Of a DNA stretch of 64,000 bases, positions 25,453 through 34,407 are shown in pieces. Numbering within the stretch: the stretch's first letter is position 1; each line of letters begins with the position of its first letter. The DNA is taken from assembly GCA_943912855.1 (NCBI GenBank), contig CALTVC010000011.1:87780-151779 (forward strand), written 5' to 3'. Made by a program: the position numbers and the translations under genes. The notes below the pieces were generated by a model. It was not told the origin of the DNA. It did no database searches and saw only the letters and a list, made by a program, of their open reading frames with translations. The stretch is from an uncultured Flavobacterium sp. (GTDB taxonomy: Bacteria; Bacteroidota; Bacteroidia; Flavobacteriales; Flavobacteriaceae).

Positions 25453-27333
25453 TTATTTTGCCAGAAAAATATAGCCTATTATTGAACAAATACCCAGTAC
25501 AAACACCAGCAGGTAAAAACCTATGCTACCGTTTTGCAGGGCTCTACCACCGTTACCCAGTAGGTTAGCTACTTTGCCAAAACCAAATACAAGACCCGAA
25601 ATGGCTTCTTCTACAAAGTTTTTAAAGAAACTACCTATGGCGTAAATCGGTTTTACAATGATTGCCATGTATATTTCGTCTACATACAGCTTGTTGTAAA
25701 GTACCTTGCTAAGACCTGTAAATTCGGCATCGGCAGGTGGTACTTCACCTTTGCTCATATATTTAGCGTATGCTATGCCTATACCTATGAGTGCACCCAC
25801 TACAGCCACACCCATAAGAGCATACTCTGTAGTACCCAGCTCATGATGCGCAGCAGGGCTAGACATGATAGGAGTAAGGTAATGGTTTAGCCAGCTGTGT
25901 CCCGGCAAGCTTATGGCACCGCCCACAAGTGCAAGAAGTGCAAGCACTATAAGTGGGAAGGTAATAAGTGCAGGCGACTCATGCAGGTGGTGTTTCTGTT
26001 CTTCTGTTCCACGGAATTCTTTGTAGAACGTAAGATACAGTAACCTGAACATGTAAAACGCTGTCATTATAGAAGCTAATGAACCTATAGCCCATAGCAC
26101 AGGATTGTGGTGGAACGCGGTCATTAGGATTTCGTCTTTAGAGAAGAACCCTGAGAATGGTGGAAGACCCGAAATAGCCAGAGTAGAGATAAGGAACGTA
26201 GCAAACGTAATGGTCATTACCTTACGAAGACCACCCATGTTACGCATATCCTGCTCGCCATGAAGTGCGTGGATAACCGAACCAGAACCAAGGAACAAAC
26301 ATGCCTTAAAGAACGCGTGTGTTATTACGTGGAATACAGCAATTTCGTAAGCGCCACAGCCCAGTGCAAGGAACATAAGACCAAGCTGAGATACTGTAGA
26401 GTAGGCAAGTACCTTTTTAATATCGGTTTGTACAAGACCAATGGCTGCTGCTACAAGTGCAGTGATTGCACCTACTACTGCTACAATTTCAAGTACATCA
26501 GGGGTAAGGTTAAACAGGAAGTTTAGCCTTGTTATCATAAATATACCTGCGGTTACCATCGTTGCCGCATGGATCAGTGCCGATACCGGGGTAGGACCCG
26601 CCATCGCATCCGGTAGCCAGGTGTACAGTGGCAACTGCGCACTCTTACCACAAGCACCTATGAACAAACACAGTGTAGCAAGGCTAAGCAAACCAGGGTT
26701 TACTTTCCAGCCGTTGCTTAGTTCGGTTTGCATTACAGAATATTCTGTAGTGTGGAACAGGTAGGCAAGTATAAAGATACCGATAAGGAAACCAAGGTCA
26801 CCTATGCGGTTCATGATGAATGCTTTTTTAGCGGCATCGTTATAATCCTGGTTTTTGTGCCAGAACCCGATAAGCAGGTACGAACAAAGACCTACACCTT
26901 CCCATCCAATGAACATGATAAGCAGGTTGCTACCCATAACAAGTGTAATCATAAAGAATACGAACAGGTTAAGGTAAGCGAAGAATTTGTGTACGTTTTC
27001 GTCATCGTGCATGTAGCTGATAGAGTACATGTGGATAAGTGTACCAATACCGGTAACAAACATTAACCAAAGCAATGAAAGCTGATCCAGTTGGAAACTG
27101 AAGTTTACGCTGAAGTTGGTTAGCGTTAACCACGGAGCTACGTTTATGATTATTGCTTTTCCATCACCAAGTACCTGCAGGAAGAAACCAAGTGTAATGG
27201 CAAATGCAGTGGCGATGGCGGCAGTGCCTATCCAGCCCGGAGCGCTATGCCCTAGTTTTTTCCCGAAGAAAATGTTGATGAGGAACCCGGTAAAGGGTAT
27301 GAGTAAGAGTAGTAAGGCCAAATTATTATCCAT
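25453..27333 (-). CDS. nuoL: NADH-quinone oxidoreductase subunit L
   Basis: 626 residues, the distal antiporter-like subunit with the long lateral helix at its C-terminus (from about residue 520). Signatures are MFIGWEGVGLCSYLLIGFW (channel Glu), KSAQLPLYTWLPDAMAGPT (channel Lys) and DIKKVLAYSTVSQLG. The length is close to E. coli NuoL (613). It follows nuoK by 6 bases. Confidence 0.97.
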   Translation of the reverse strand: MDNNLALLLLLIPFTGFLINIFFGKKLGHSAPGWIGTAAIATAFAITLGFFLQVLGDGKAIIINVAPWLTLTNFSVNFSFQLDQLSLLWLMFVTGIGTLIHMYSISYMHDDENVHKFFAYLNLFVFFMITLVMGSNLLIMFIGWEGVGLCSYLLIGFWHKNQDYNDAAKKAFIMNRIGDLGFLIGIFILAYLFHTTEYSVMQTELSNGWKVNPGLLSLATLCLFIGACGKSAQLPLYTWLPDAMAGPTPVSALIHAATMVTAGIFMITRLNFLFNLTPDVLEIVAVVGAITALVAAAIGLVQTDIKKVLAYSTVSQLGLMFLALGCGAYEIAVFHVITHAFFKACLFLGSGSVIHALHGEQDMRNMGGLRKVMTITFATFLISTLAISGLPPFSGFFSKDEILMTAFHHNPVLWAIGSLASIMTAFYMFRLLYLTFYKEFRGTEEQKHHLHESPALITFPLIVLALLALVGGAISLPGHSWLNHYLTPIMSSPAAHHELGTTEYALMGVAVVGALIGIGIAYAKYMSKGEVPPADAEFTGLSKVLYNKLYVDEIYMAIIVKPIYAIGSFFKNFVEEAISGLVFGFGKVANLLGNGGRALQNGSIGFYLLVFVLGICSIIGYIFLAK

Positions 27334-27339
27334 CGGGCG

Positions 27340-27660
27340 TTATCCTTTTAGGTTCTTAAGGTTGTCAATGTCAATGTTGCTCAGGTTGCGGTAAATGGCT
27401 ACCAGTATGGCAAGCCCTACGGCTACTTCTGCTGCGGCTACTGCCATAGAGAAGAATACAAATACCTGTCCTGAAGCATCGCGGTGCATGGTAGAAAAAG
27501 CTACAAGCAGCAGGTTAACCGCGTTTAGCATAATTTCTATAGACATGAACATTACTATGGCATTCCTCCTGAAAAGCACCCCGAATGCGCCTATGCAAAA
27601 AAGCACCGCACTAAGGTACACGTAATTGTCTATGCCTACTTGCTGTAATATATTTTCCAT
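27340..27660 (-). CDS. nuoK: NADH-quinone oxidoreductase subunit K
   Basis: 106 residues with three transmembrane helices. The conserved Glu residues of the membrane proton path are visible in MSIEIMLNAVNL (residue ~41) and in AAAEVAVGLAI (residue ~77). Size and position between nuoJ and nuoL are as expected. Confidence 0.96.
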   Translation of the reverse strand: MENILQQVGIDNYVYLSAVLFCIGAFGVLFRRNAIVMFMSIEIMLNAVNLLLVAFSTMHRDASGQVFVFFSMAVAAAEVAVGLAILVAIYRNLSNIDIDNLKNLKG

Positions 27661-27661
27661 A

Positions 27662-28168
27662 TTAGCTGTTGATATGTTCTTTTTTACTTAACAATACCGC
27701 ACCTATCATAGAAACAAGAAGCAGTACCGATGCGAATTCAAACGGGATCATGTATTCGTTTAATAATACTTTACCCAAAACCTTTATGCTCTGGAAATCT
27801 TCTGTACCGCCATTAAGTGCAGGTACATTTCCTGTATTGGCCCTTATAAAGGCAGCAAGCAATACTAAGCCAAGTAATCCGGCAGAACCGGCTGCGGCAA
27901 GGCGTGAGAGTAACGGTTTATGCTGTTCGTCTTCCTTGTTAAGGTTCATGAGCATTATCGTAAACAGCATCAAGATCATGATGGCGCCCGAGTATACTAT
28001 TATGTGTACTATTCCCAGGAAATTAGCATTAAACATAAAGTAATGCCCGGCTATGGAAAAGAAACACAGTACAAGGTAAATGGCGCTGTGTATGGGGCTT
28101 TTGCTAAGTATGGTAAGCAATGCGGTACCAAGGGTAAAAGCCGATAGTATGTAAAATAACGTTATCAT
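27662..28168 (-). CDS. nuoJ: NADH-quinone oxidoreductase subunit J
   Basis: 168 residues with five helices. The motif GIVHIIVYSGAIMILMLF around residue 55 matches the third helix that forms the pi-bulge and links quinone chemistry to proton pumping. The C-terminal helix carries FEFASVLLLVSMIGAVLL. It is two bases downstream of nuoI. Confidence 0.95.
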   Translation of the reverse strand: MITLFYILSAFTLGTALLTILSKSPIHSAIYLVLCFFSIAGHYFMFNANFLGIVHIIVYSGAIMILMLFTIMLMNLNKEDEQHKPLLSRLAAAGSAGLLGLVLLAAFIRANTGNVPALNGGTEDFQSIKVLGKVLLNEYMIPFEFASVLLLVSMIGAVLLSKKEHINS

Positions 28169-28169
28169 C

Positions 28170-28715
28170 TTAGCTAGCGGTCTGAGTTTGGGTGTTCCTA
28201 ATAGCCACGTCTAATGGCATTACCAGTTTGTCTTTGCCAAAGATAAAATCTTCCCTTTCGGTAAGCGACGGTACCCACTCACGACTCTTGGTAAGGTATA
28301 TTGCCTGTTTAGGGCAAGCCTCTTCACACAGGCCGCAGAAGATACAACGAAGCATGTTTATTTCGTAAATCTCGGCATATTTTTCTTCGCGGTACAGGTG
28401 CTTTTCAGCAGGAGTACGCTCAGCAGCTTTCATGGTAATGGCTTCGGCTGGGCAACTTAGTGCACAAAGTCCGCATGCGGTACAGCGCTCACGGCCTTCG
28501 TCATCGCGCATTAGCGTATGGCGACCACGGTATACGGGGCTAAGCTCGCGCTTTTCTTCCGGATATTTAATGGTTACCTTACGGGTAAAAAGGTGGCTAA
28601 GGGTTATTTTAAGACCCTTGGCTATAGCCACTAGGTAAAGGCTTTCCCAGAAGTTCATCTTCTTGTTAGATACCTCTTTCTTACGTCCCGATAGTGATAG
28701 CGTTTCTATTGACAT
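28170..28715 (-). CDS. nuoI: NADH-quinone oxidoreductase subunit I
   Basis: 181 residues, a ferredoxin-like subunit with two [4Fe-4S] motifs, CTACGLCALSCP and CIFCGLCEEACP, that carry electrons (N6a and N6b) to NuoB. The N-terminal amphipathic stretch NFWESLYLVAIAKGLKITLSH anchors it to the membrane. The start at 28715 gives a short basic leader; M20 (28658) could be an alternative but would leave a long gap after nuoH. Confidence 0.95.
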   Translation of the reverse strand: MSIETLSLSGRKKEVSNKKMNFWESLYLVAIAKGLKITLSHLFTRKVTIKYPEEKRELSPVYRGRHTLMRDDEGRERCTACGLCALSCPAEAITMKAAERTPAEKHLYREEKYAEIYEINMLRCIFCGLCEEACPKQAIYLTKSREWVPSLTEREDFIFGKDKLVMPLDVAIRNTQTQTAS

Positions 28716-28759
28716 CTCTATTATCTTTTGTGCCTGTTAGGGCTACTTTTTCTTATTAA

Positions 28760-29800
28760 TTACAGTTTACCGTCTACAGCAAGTATGATAAGCGCTGTTA
28801 TCACAATGTTTGCAATGGCAAGCGGAATAAGCATTTTCCAGCCCAGTTTCATAAGCTGGTCATAACGGAACCTTGGTATTGTCCAGCGTACCCACATATA
28901 AAAGAATATGAAGAAGCATATTTTTCCGAACAGTACAAAAATACCAATAATATTAGCAATGTTATCACCCAGTGCAGCCGCAGCCTCATCCATGAACGGA
29001 TAGTTATACGCACCGAAGTACAGTATGGCAAGGATGGCAGAACTGATGAACATAGAAGCGTATTCTGCAAACAGGTAGAAACCCATTTTCATAGAAGAAT
29101 ACTCCGTGTGGTAACCACCTATCAGCTCGGCCTCACACTCGGCAAGGTCAAACGGTGTACGGTTGGTTTCGGCAAACGAACATACCAGGAAGATAAGGAA
29201 GCCTACCGGTTGGTAGAATACATTCCATTTCATGCCGTGCTGACCGTCTGCAATGTGGCGGATGCTCAGTGAACCGTCCATCATTACAAGGGCTATCAGG
29301 GCAAGACCCATGGCTACTTCGTAAGATATCATTTGAGATGAAGCACGCATGGCACCCATCAAAGAAAATTTATTGTTTGAAGCCCATCCGCCTATCATAA
29401 TACCATATACACCTACCGATAGTACACCGAAAACGTATAGCATGGCTACATCTATGTCGGTTGCCTGAAGGATTACTTCACGACCGAAAATGGTAAGGCT
29501 TTTTCCCCACGGAATTACGGCGCTGGTCATAAGCGCTGTACTCATAGATACAGCCGGACCTACGATAAACAGGAATTTGTTTGGCGTATTCGGGAAGAAT
29601 TCTTCCTTAGAAAACAGCTTAAGTCCGTCGGCAAGCGGTTGTAGTATACCACCTTTACCGGCGCGGTTAGGGCCTATACGATCCTGGAACCAGGCAGCGA
29701 TTTTACGCTCGGCTAAGGTTTCGTACATGGCAAAAAGCATGGTTATGGCAAAAATTACCACAATGAAAACGCTCTTTTCTATAATGATAGCGGTGTCCAT
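28760..29800 (-). CDS. nuoH: NADH-quinone oxidoreductase subunit H
   Basis: 346 residues with eight to nine helices forming much of the quinone entry channel. Signatures are DRIGPNRAGKGGILQPLADG near residue 40, TNRTPFDLAECEAELIGGYH near residue 210 and the following YSSMKMGFYLFAEY. Spacing to nuoI is 44 bases. Upstream lies a 90-base spacer with heptameric repeats, which is unusual within this otherwise tight operon. Confidence 0.96.
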   Translation of the reverse strand: MDTAIIIEKSVFIVVIFAITMLFAMYETLAERKIAAWFQDRIGPNRAGKGGILQPLADGLKLFSKEEFFPNTPNKFLFIVGPAVSMSTALMTSAVIPWGKSLTIFGREVILQATDIDVAMLYVFGVLSVGVYGIMIGGWASNNKFSLMGAMRASSQMISYEVAMGLALIALVMMDGSLSIRHIADGQHGMKWNVFYQPVGFLIFLVCSFAETNRTPFDLAECEAELIGGYHTEYSSMKMGFYLFAEYASMFISSAILAILYFGAYNYPFMDEAAAALGDNIANIIGIFVLFGKICFFIFFYMWVRWTIPRFRYDQLMKLGWKMLIPLAIANIVITALIILAVDGKL

Positions 29801-29809
29801 TTGTTTTTT

Positions 29810-29833
29810 GTTTCAGGTTTCAAGTTTCAAGTT
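29810..29833 (-). repeat. Heptameric GTTTCA run in the nuoG-nuoH spacer
   Basis: GTTTCAG-GTTTCAA-GTTTCAA in tandem at 29810-29830, followed by a decayed unit. On the transcribed minus strand it reads CTTGAAAC-type units. The same kind of unit returns in the nuoF-nuoG spacer at 30945-30980. Confidence 0.6.
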
Positions 29834-29890
29834 CCCGACTGTTCCCTTTACTTCGCCAGTTCACAGACGCTCGTGTGGGGATAGAGGGCT

Positions 29891-30934
29891 CTAGTAATTT
29901 CCTTTTTTTAGTACTTGTGCTTCTTCCGGTTTCAGGGGTACTTCGGTCATACTTATCTTATGGCGGTCTTTGTCACGTCCAAGTAATATATGTTTTTCAG
30001 TACCTATTTTTACCGGCTCTACCTTGCGGGTATAGTTGTTTTGGTTAATAACCGAATCTTTCTCAAACTTGCGTGGTCCTTCAATGGTCCAGTCGGCAAC
30101 TTCTTTATGGTCGAAACGGCATTCGTTACAAATGAATTCTTCCACTTCGTGGTATTCATCCTTACGGGCTGTAACCCTTTGTATTTCGTTACCAAACATC
30201 CAAAGCGTAGTTTTACCACAGCACTTGTCGCAATCGCGGTGCGCGTTGTACGGCTTGTTAAACCATACCCTTTGCTTAAAGCGGAAGGTTTTATCGGTAA
30301 GAGCACCTACAGGGCACACGTCTATCATGTTACCAGAGAACTCATTGTTTACCGCCTTGCTTATGTAAGTAGAAATCTGAGCGTGGTCGCCACGATTTAG
30401 TACACCGTGTACACGTCCGTCTGTAAGCTGGTCTGCCGTCATTACACAACGGTAGCACAGTATACAACGGTTCATGTGTAACTGTATGTTCGGGCCTATG
30501 TTTTCAGGCTCAAAGGTACGTTTGTCTTCAATAAAGCGCGTCTTGGCAGCACCATGCTTAAAGCTTAGGTTTTGCAGGTCGCACTCACCGGCCTGGTCGC
30601 ACACAGGGCAATCCAGCGGGTGGTTTATAAGCAGGAATTCGGTAACGCTCTTTCGCGCGTCAAGCACCCTTTCAGACGTGATGCTCTTTACCTCCATACC
30701 GTCCATACAACCGGTAACACAAGAGGCTACCAGCTTAGGCATAGGACGAGGGTCGGCTTCGCTACCTTTGCTTACCTCTACAAGGCAGCAACGGCATTTA
30801 CCACCGCTTCCTTTTAGTTTAGAATAATAGCACATGGCGGGCGGAACGCTTTCGCCGCCTATTTTGCGCGCAGCCTGCAGGATGGTGGTTCCTGGTTCTA
30901 CGTCTATTTCCTGGCCGTCTACTGTTACTTTCAT
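29891..30934 (-). CDS. nuoG: NADH-quinone oxidoreductase subunit G, short form
   Basis: 347 residues, against about 900 in E. coli. The N-terminal [2Fe-2S] ferredoxin domain has PPAMCYYSKLKGSGGKCRCCLVEV and a later Cys in VASCVTGC. The His-Cys [4Fe-4S] domain (HPLDCPVCDQAGECDLQ) and a further cluster domain (CILCYRCVMTADQ, VCPVGALTDKTF) follow. A last cluster-like set, CDKCCGKT and FICNECRF, marks the start of the molybdopterin-type domain, which is then missing. The sequence ends cleanly without an adjoining broken frame, so the short form is probably normal for this lineage. Electron transfer through N1b, N4 and N5 should be intact. Confidence 0.92.
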   Translation of the reverse strand: MKVTVDGQEIDVEPGTTILQAARKIGGESVPPAMCYYSKLKGSGGKCRCCLVEVSKGSEADPRPMPKLVASCVTGCMDGMEVKSITSERVLDARKSVTEFLLINHPLDCPVCDQAGECDLQNLSFKHGAAKTRFIEDKRTFEPENIGPNIQLHMNRCILCYRCVMTADQLTDGRVHGVLNRGDHAQISTYISKAVNNEFSGNMIDVCPVGALTDKTFRFKQRVWFNKPYNAHRDCDKCCGKTTLWMFGNEIQRVTARKDEYHEVEEFICNECRFDHKEVADWTIEGPRKFEKDSVINQNNYTRKVEPVKIGTEKHILLGRDKDRHKISMTEVPLKPEEAQVLKKGNY

Positions 30935-30944
30935 CAGAATTTTA

Positions 30945-30980
30945 GTTTGAAAGTTTCATGTTTCATGTTTCAGGTTTCCC
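30945..30980 (-). repeat. Heptameric GTTTCA run in the nuoF-nuoG spacer
   Basis: GTTTGAAA, then GTTTCAT twice, GTTTCAG and GTTTCCC in tandem. This is the same unit as at 29810-29833. The full spacer is 125 bases with no open frame. Confidence 0.6.
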
Positions 30981-31059
30981 ATCGGCACGGACACTACAAC
31001 CTAATATTTTTGAAATCGTGAGCCTTTACGACTTTCAGACCTCAGACTTTATGACTTAA

Positions 31060-32427
31060 TTAAACTGTTTGTTTTGCCACAAGGTGTTTAACCTTTTCAA
31101 AAGGTTCGTGCACAAAGTGGTCTTTATCTTTAATCCTTTCAGGGAAACGCACGTGATATTCAAACTCGTCCCTGAAGTGACGGATAGCAGCAGCTACCGG
31201 CCATGCAGCAGCATCGCCAAGCGGGCAAATGGTATTACCCTCTATCTTACGCTGTATGTCCCAAAGCAAATCAATATCTTCCTCACGACCGTGACCTGTT
31301 TCTATACGGTGCAGTACTTTTTCCATCCAGCCGGTACCCTCACGGCATGGCGAACACTGTCCGCAACTTTCGTGGTGGTAAAAACGGCTAAAGTTCCAGG
31401 TATTACGTACCACACAGGTAGTATCGTTATATACTATGAATCCGCCTGAACCCAGCATAGACCCACTTGCAAAACCACCTTCGGCTAACGACTCGTAGCT
31501 CATAAGCCTGTCGCCGCCTTCGGCATTTTTAAAGATAAGGTGTGCAGGAAGAATTGGCACTGACGAACCACCAGGGATAAGTGCTTTAAGCGGACGGTCG
31601 TCCATCATACCGCCAAGGTATTCGTCAGAATTCATGAATTCATCTACGCTAAGGCCAAGCTCAATTTCGTAAACGCCCGGGTTTTTACAGTGACCCGATG
31701 CCGAAATAAGTTTAGTACCTGTACTGCGTCCAATACCTATTTTAGCATATTCTGCTCCGGTATTGTTTACAATCCACGGCACTACGGCTATAGATTCTAC
31801 GTTGTTTACCACGGTAGGGTTTTGCCACAAACCGCTGATCGCAGGGAATGGTGGCTTAATACGCGGGTTACCACGCTTGCCTTCCAGCGATTCGATAAGG
31901 GCGGTTTCCTCACCGCAAATGTAGGCACCACCGCCACAGTGAACGGCAAGATCAAGATCCCAACCGGTACCCAATATGTTTTTACCCAGCCAACCTGCGG
32001 CATAGGCTTCTTTAATAGCCGTTTCAAGAATACGAAATACCCACATATATTCACCACGGATGTAAATGTAACTTTGGTTACAGCCCAGCGCGTAGCTTGA
32101 AGTAATCATTCCCTCTATAAGTAGGTGAGGGATGTATTCCATCAGGTAACGGTCTTTAAACGTACCCGGTTCAGACTCATCGGCATTACACACCAGGTGG
32201 CGTGGCTTGCCTGATTTTTTGTCTATAAAGCTCCATTTCATTCCGGTAGGGAAACCCGCTCCACCACGACCACGAAGGCCACTGGTTTTTACTTCTTCCA
32301 CCACCTCGTCCGGCGTCATGCTCTTAAGCGCTTTTTCTACCGAGCGGTAGCCACCATGCTGGCGGTACACCTCATAGGTTTTTATACCCGGTACGTTAGC
32401 GTGCTCTAGTAATATCTTTTGTCCCAT
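31060..32427 (-). CDS. nuoF: NADH-quinone oxidoreductase subunit F
   Basis: 455 residues, the NADH-oxidising subunit. The FMN/NADH glycine-rich region GLRGRGGAGFPTGMKW starts near residue 51, then ICGEETALIESLEGKRG near 170. The N3 [4Fe-4S] ligands are in ESCGQCSPCREG near residue 352 plus the later NTICPLGDAAAWP. Length matches the family. It starts 2 bases after nuoE. Confidence 0.97.
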   Translation of the reverse strand: MGQKILLEHANVPGIKTYEVYRQHGGYRSVEKALKSMTPDEVVEEVKTSGLRGRGGAGFPTGMKWSFIDKKSGKPRHLVCNADESEPGTFKDRYLMEYIPHLLIEGMITSSYALGCNQSYIYIRGEYMWVFRILETAIKEAYAAGWLGKNILGTGWDLDLAVHCGGGAYICGEETALIESLEGKRGNPRIKPPFPAISGLWQNPTVVNNVESIAVVPWIVNNTGAEYAKIGIGRSTGTKLISASGHCKNPGVYEIELGLSVDEFMNSDEYLGGMMDDRPLKALIPGGSSVPILPAHLIFKNAEGGDRLMSYESLAEGGFASGSMLGSGGFIVYNDTTCVVRNTWNFSRFYHHESCGQCSPCREGTGWMEKVLHRIETGHGREEDIDLLWDIQRKIEGNTICPLGDAAAWPVAAAIRHFRDEFEYHVRFPERIKDKDHFVHEPFEKVKHLVAKQTV

Positions 32428-32429
32428 TG

Positions 32430-32972
32430 TTATTGCGAAATGGAAAGTTTATGTAAATCTATTTTGCCCGCGCGGCAGTCCTCAATCAGCTGATCCATTT
32501 TAGCGGCATCAAGCTTCTCGTAGTAGTAGTCGCCTAGCTGAAGCATAGGAGCGTAACCACAGGCACCAAGGCACTCTACACCCACAACGGTAAACATACC
32601 ATCGGTAGTAGTTTCGCCTACGTTAATGCCCAATTTTTGGCAAGTATAGTCCATAAGGTTTTCGGCACCGCGAACCATGCAGCACGATGTGCGACAAAAT
32701 TCAAACATGTACTTACCTATGGGTTTTTGGTTAAACATGGTATAGAAAGTAACCACCTCATACACCTCTATAGGTTTTATGCCAAGGATTTCGGCTACTT
32801 TGTCCTGAAGTGGTACGCTAAGCCAGTTGTCGTGCTTGTCTTGTACTTCGTGTAGTACAGGCAATAGCGCGCTTTTCCTTTTCTCAGCAGGGTAGTGGCT
32901 ACATAGCTCCTCTATCCTTGCCGAAAGCTCAGGCGTAATGTTTATTTCCTGATGTATGTTACTAACTTCCAT
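32430..32972 (-). CDS. nuoE: NADH-quinone oxidoreductase subunit E
   Basis: 180 residues with an N-terminal helical part and a thioredoxin-like [2Fe-2S] domain. The four cluster ligands lie in CRTSCCMV and in VECLGACGYAP (the N1a cluster). It is separated from nuoD by a 165-base spacer containing an AT-rich inverted repeat. Confidence 0.95.
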   Translation of the reverse strand: MEVSNIHQEINITPELSARIEELCSHYPAEKRKSALLPVLHEVQDKHDNWLSVPLQDKVAEILGIKPIEVYEVVTFYTMFNQKPIGKYMFEFCRTSCCMVRGAENLMDYTCQKLGINVGETTTDGMFTVVGVECLGACGYAPMLQLGDYYYEKLDAAKMDQLIEDCRAGKIDLHKLSISQ

Positions 32973-32987
32973 CCTTCTTTTCTTCTG

Positions 32988-33134
32988 TTTTAAATTCTGA
33001 ATTTTAAATTTTGAATGAAACTCATTCAGGTAATTTGAAATCCGAATCTATTTTTCAAAACTTCTTCTTTATGTCTTGATTTTGAATTTCATTGCGGTCG
33101 GGCAATTTAAAATTCAAAATTTATAATTTAAAAT
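32988..33134. repeat. AT-rich inverted repeat pair in the nuoD-nuoE spacer
   Basis: Two related low-complexity blocks built from AATTTTAAATTTTGAAT (32988-33015) and its complement ATTCAAAATTTATAATT (33104-33134) face each other across about 88 bases. They could fold into a long imperfect hairpin in the nuo mRNA. No open frame lies between them. Confidence 0.5.
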
Positions 33135-33137
33135 AAT

Positions 33138-34385
33138 CTACGCGTCCAGTTCTCCTGCAATAACATTCAAACTAGAAAGCGTTGCAATGGCATCCGAAAG
33201 CATTTGCCCGCGTACCATGTCGTTAAACGCCTGGTAGTAGATAAAGCACGGCCTGCGGAAATGCAACCTGTATGCCGTACGGCTACCATCGGTTATCAGG
33301 TAAAAGCCCAGCTCACCATTACCGCCTTCTACCGGGTGGTATACTTCGGTTTTTGGTACAGGAACTTCGCCCATCACAATTTTAAAGTGGTATATAAGTG
33401 CCTCCATGTTGTGGTATACGTCTTCTTTAGGCGGAAGATAGTAATCCGGTACATTGGCGTGGTAAACTTTTTCAGGAATGGCATTGATCTTATCAATAGC
33501 CTGACGAATGATTTTAAGACTCTCCCAAACCTCGGCGTTACGTACACAAAAACGGTCGTACGTATCACCTGATTTTCCTACGGGAACATCAAAATCAAAT
33601 TCTTCGTAAGAGCTGTACGGTTGCATTACACGTACATCATAGTCGATGCCCGCTGCCCTTAGGTTAGGACCGGTAAAACCGTAGCTCATTGCCTTTTCTG
33701 CAGATATAGGGCCTACATCTATGGTACGATCCATAAAAATACGGTTACGTACCAGCAGGTTTTCAAACTCCTGCCATACTGCAGGGAAATCGGCAAGGAA
33801 ATCTTCTATCTTTTTAAAGGCGGCAGGGCTCCAGTCCCTTTCAAAACCACCTATGCGCCCCATGTTAGTAGTAAGACGGGCACCACATATTTCTTCGTAA
33901 ATTTCGTATATCTTCTCCCTGTACTGGAATACGTAAAGGAAACCGGTAAGTGCTCCGGTATCTACACCCAGTACCGAGTTACATATAATATGGTCGGCTA
34001 TACGCGCCAACTCCATAATTACTACCCTTAAGTACTGTACCCTTTTAGGTACTTCTATTTCGAGCGCTTTTTCCAGGGTCATCCACCAGCCCATATTGTT
34101 TATGGGAGATGAACAATAGTTCATCCTGTCTGTAAGAGGAGTGATTTGGTAAAACGGCCTGTTTTCGGCAATTTTTTCAAAAGCGCGGTGTATGTAGCCT
34201 ACAGTGCCTTCGCCATCTACAATGCGCTCACCATCCATAAGCAGTATGTTCTGGAAGATACCGTGCGTTGCAGGGTGCGTAGGGCCAAGGTTCAGTACAG
34301 AAAGTTCGCTGCCGTCGTCATTGTGCTTGCGTGCCTCAATGATCTTGGCGTAGCGGTCTTCCGGAGATAATAACAGGTCTGACAT
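33138..34385 (-). CDS. nuoD: NADH-quinone oxidoreductase subunit D
   Basis: 415 residues, the 49-kDa-type subunit that forms the quinone pocket with NuoB. Signatures include LNLGPTHPATHGIFQ near residue 29 (with the quinone-site His), GYIHRAFEKIAENR, and the C-terminal DPVMGEVDR-like tail reduced here to ASLNVIAGELDA. It is a separate gene, unlike the fused nuoCD of E. coli. Confidence 0.96.
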   Translation of the reverse strand: MSDLLLSPEDRYAKIIEARKHNDDGSELSVLNLGPTHPATHGIFQNILLMDGERIVDGEGTVGYIHRAFEKIAENRPFYQITPLTDRMNYCSSPINNMGWWMTLEKALEIEVPKRVQYLRVVIMELARIADHIICNSVLGVDTGALTGFLYVFQYREKIYEIYEEICGARLTTNMGRIGGFERDWSPAAFKKIEDFLADFPAVWQEFENLLVRNRIFMDRTIDVGPISAEKAMSYGFTGPNLRAAGIDYDVRVMQPYSSYEEFDFDVPVGKSGDTYDRFCVRNAEVWESLKIIRQAIDKINAIPEKVYHANVPDYYLPPKEDVYHNMEALIYHFKIVMGEVPVPKTEVYHPVEGGNGELGFYLITDGSRTAYRLHFRRPCFIYYQAFNDMVRGQMLSDAIATLSSLNVIAGELDA

Positions 34386-34407
34386 GTTTATATAAACTTA
34401 TTGCCGG

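Noticed and set aside
29801..29890. Frameshifted remainder of nuoG
   Set aside because: The 90-base spacer holds only repeats and no frame resembling a molybdopterin-binding domain, so the gene is short rather than broken.
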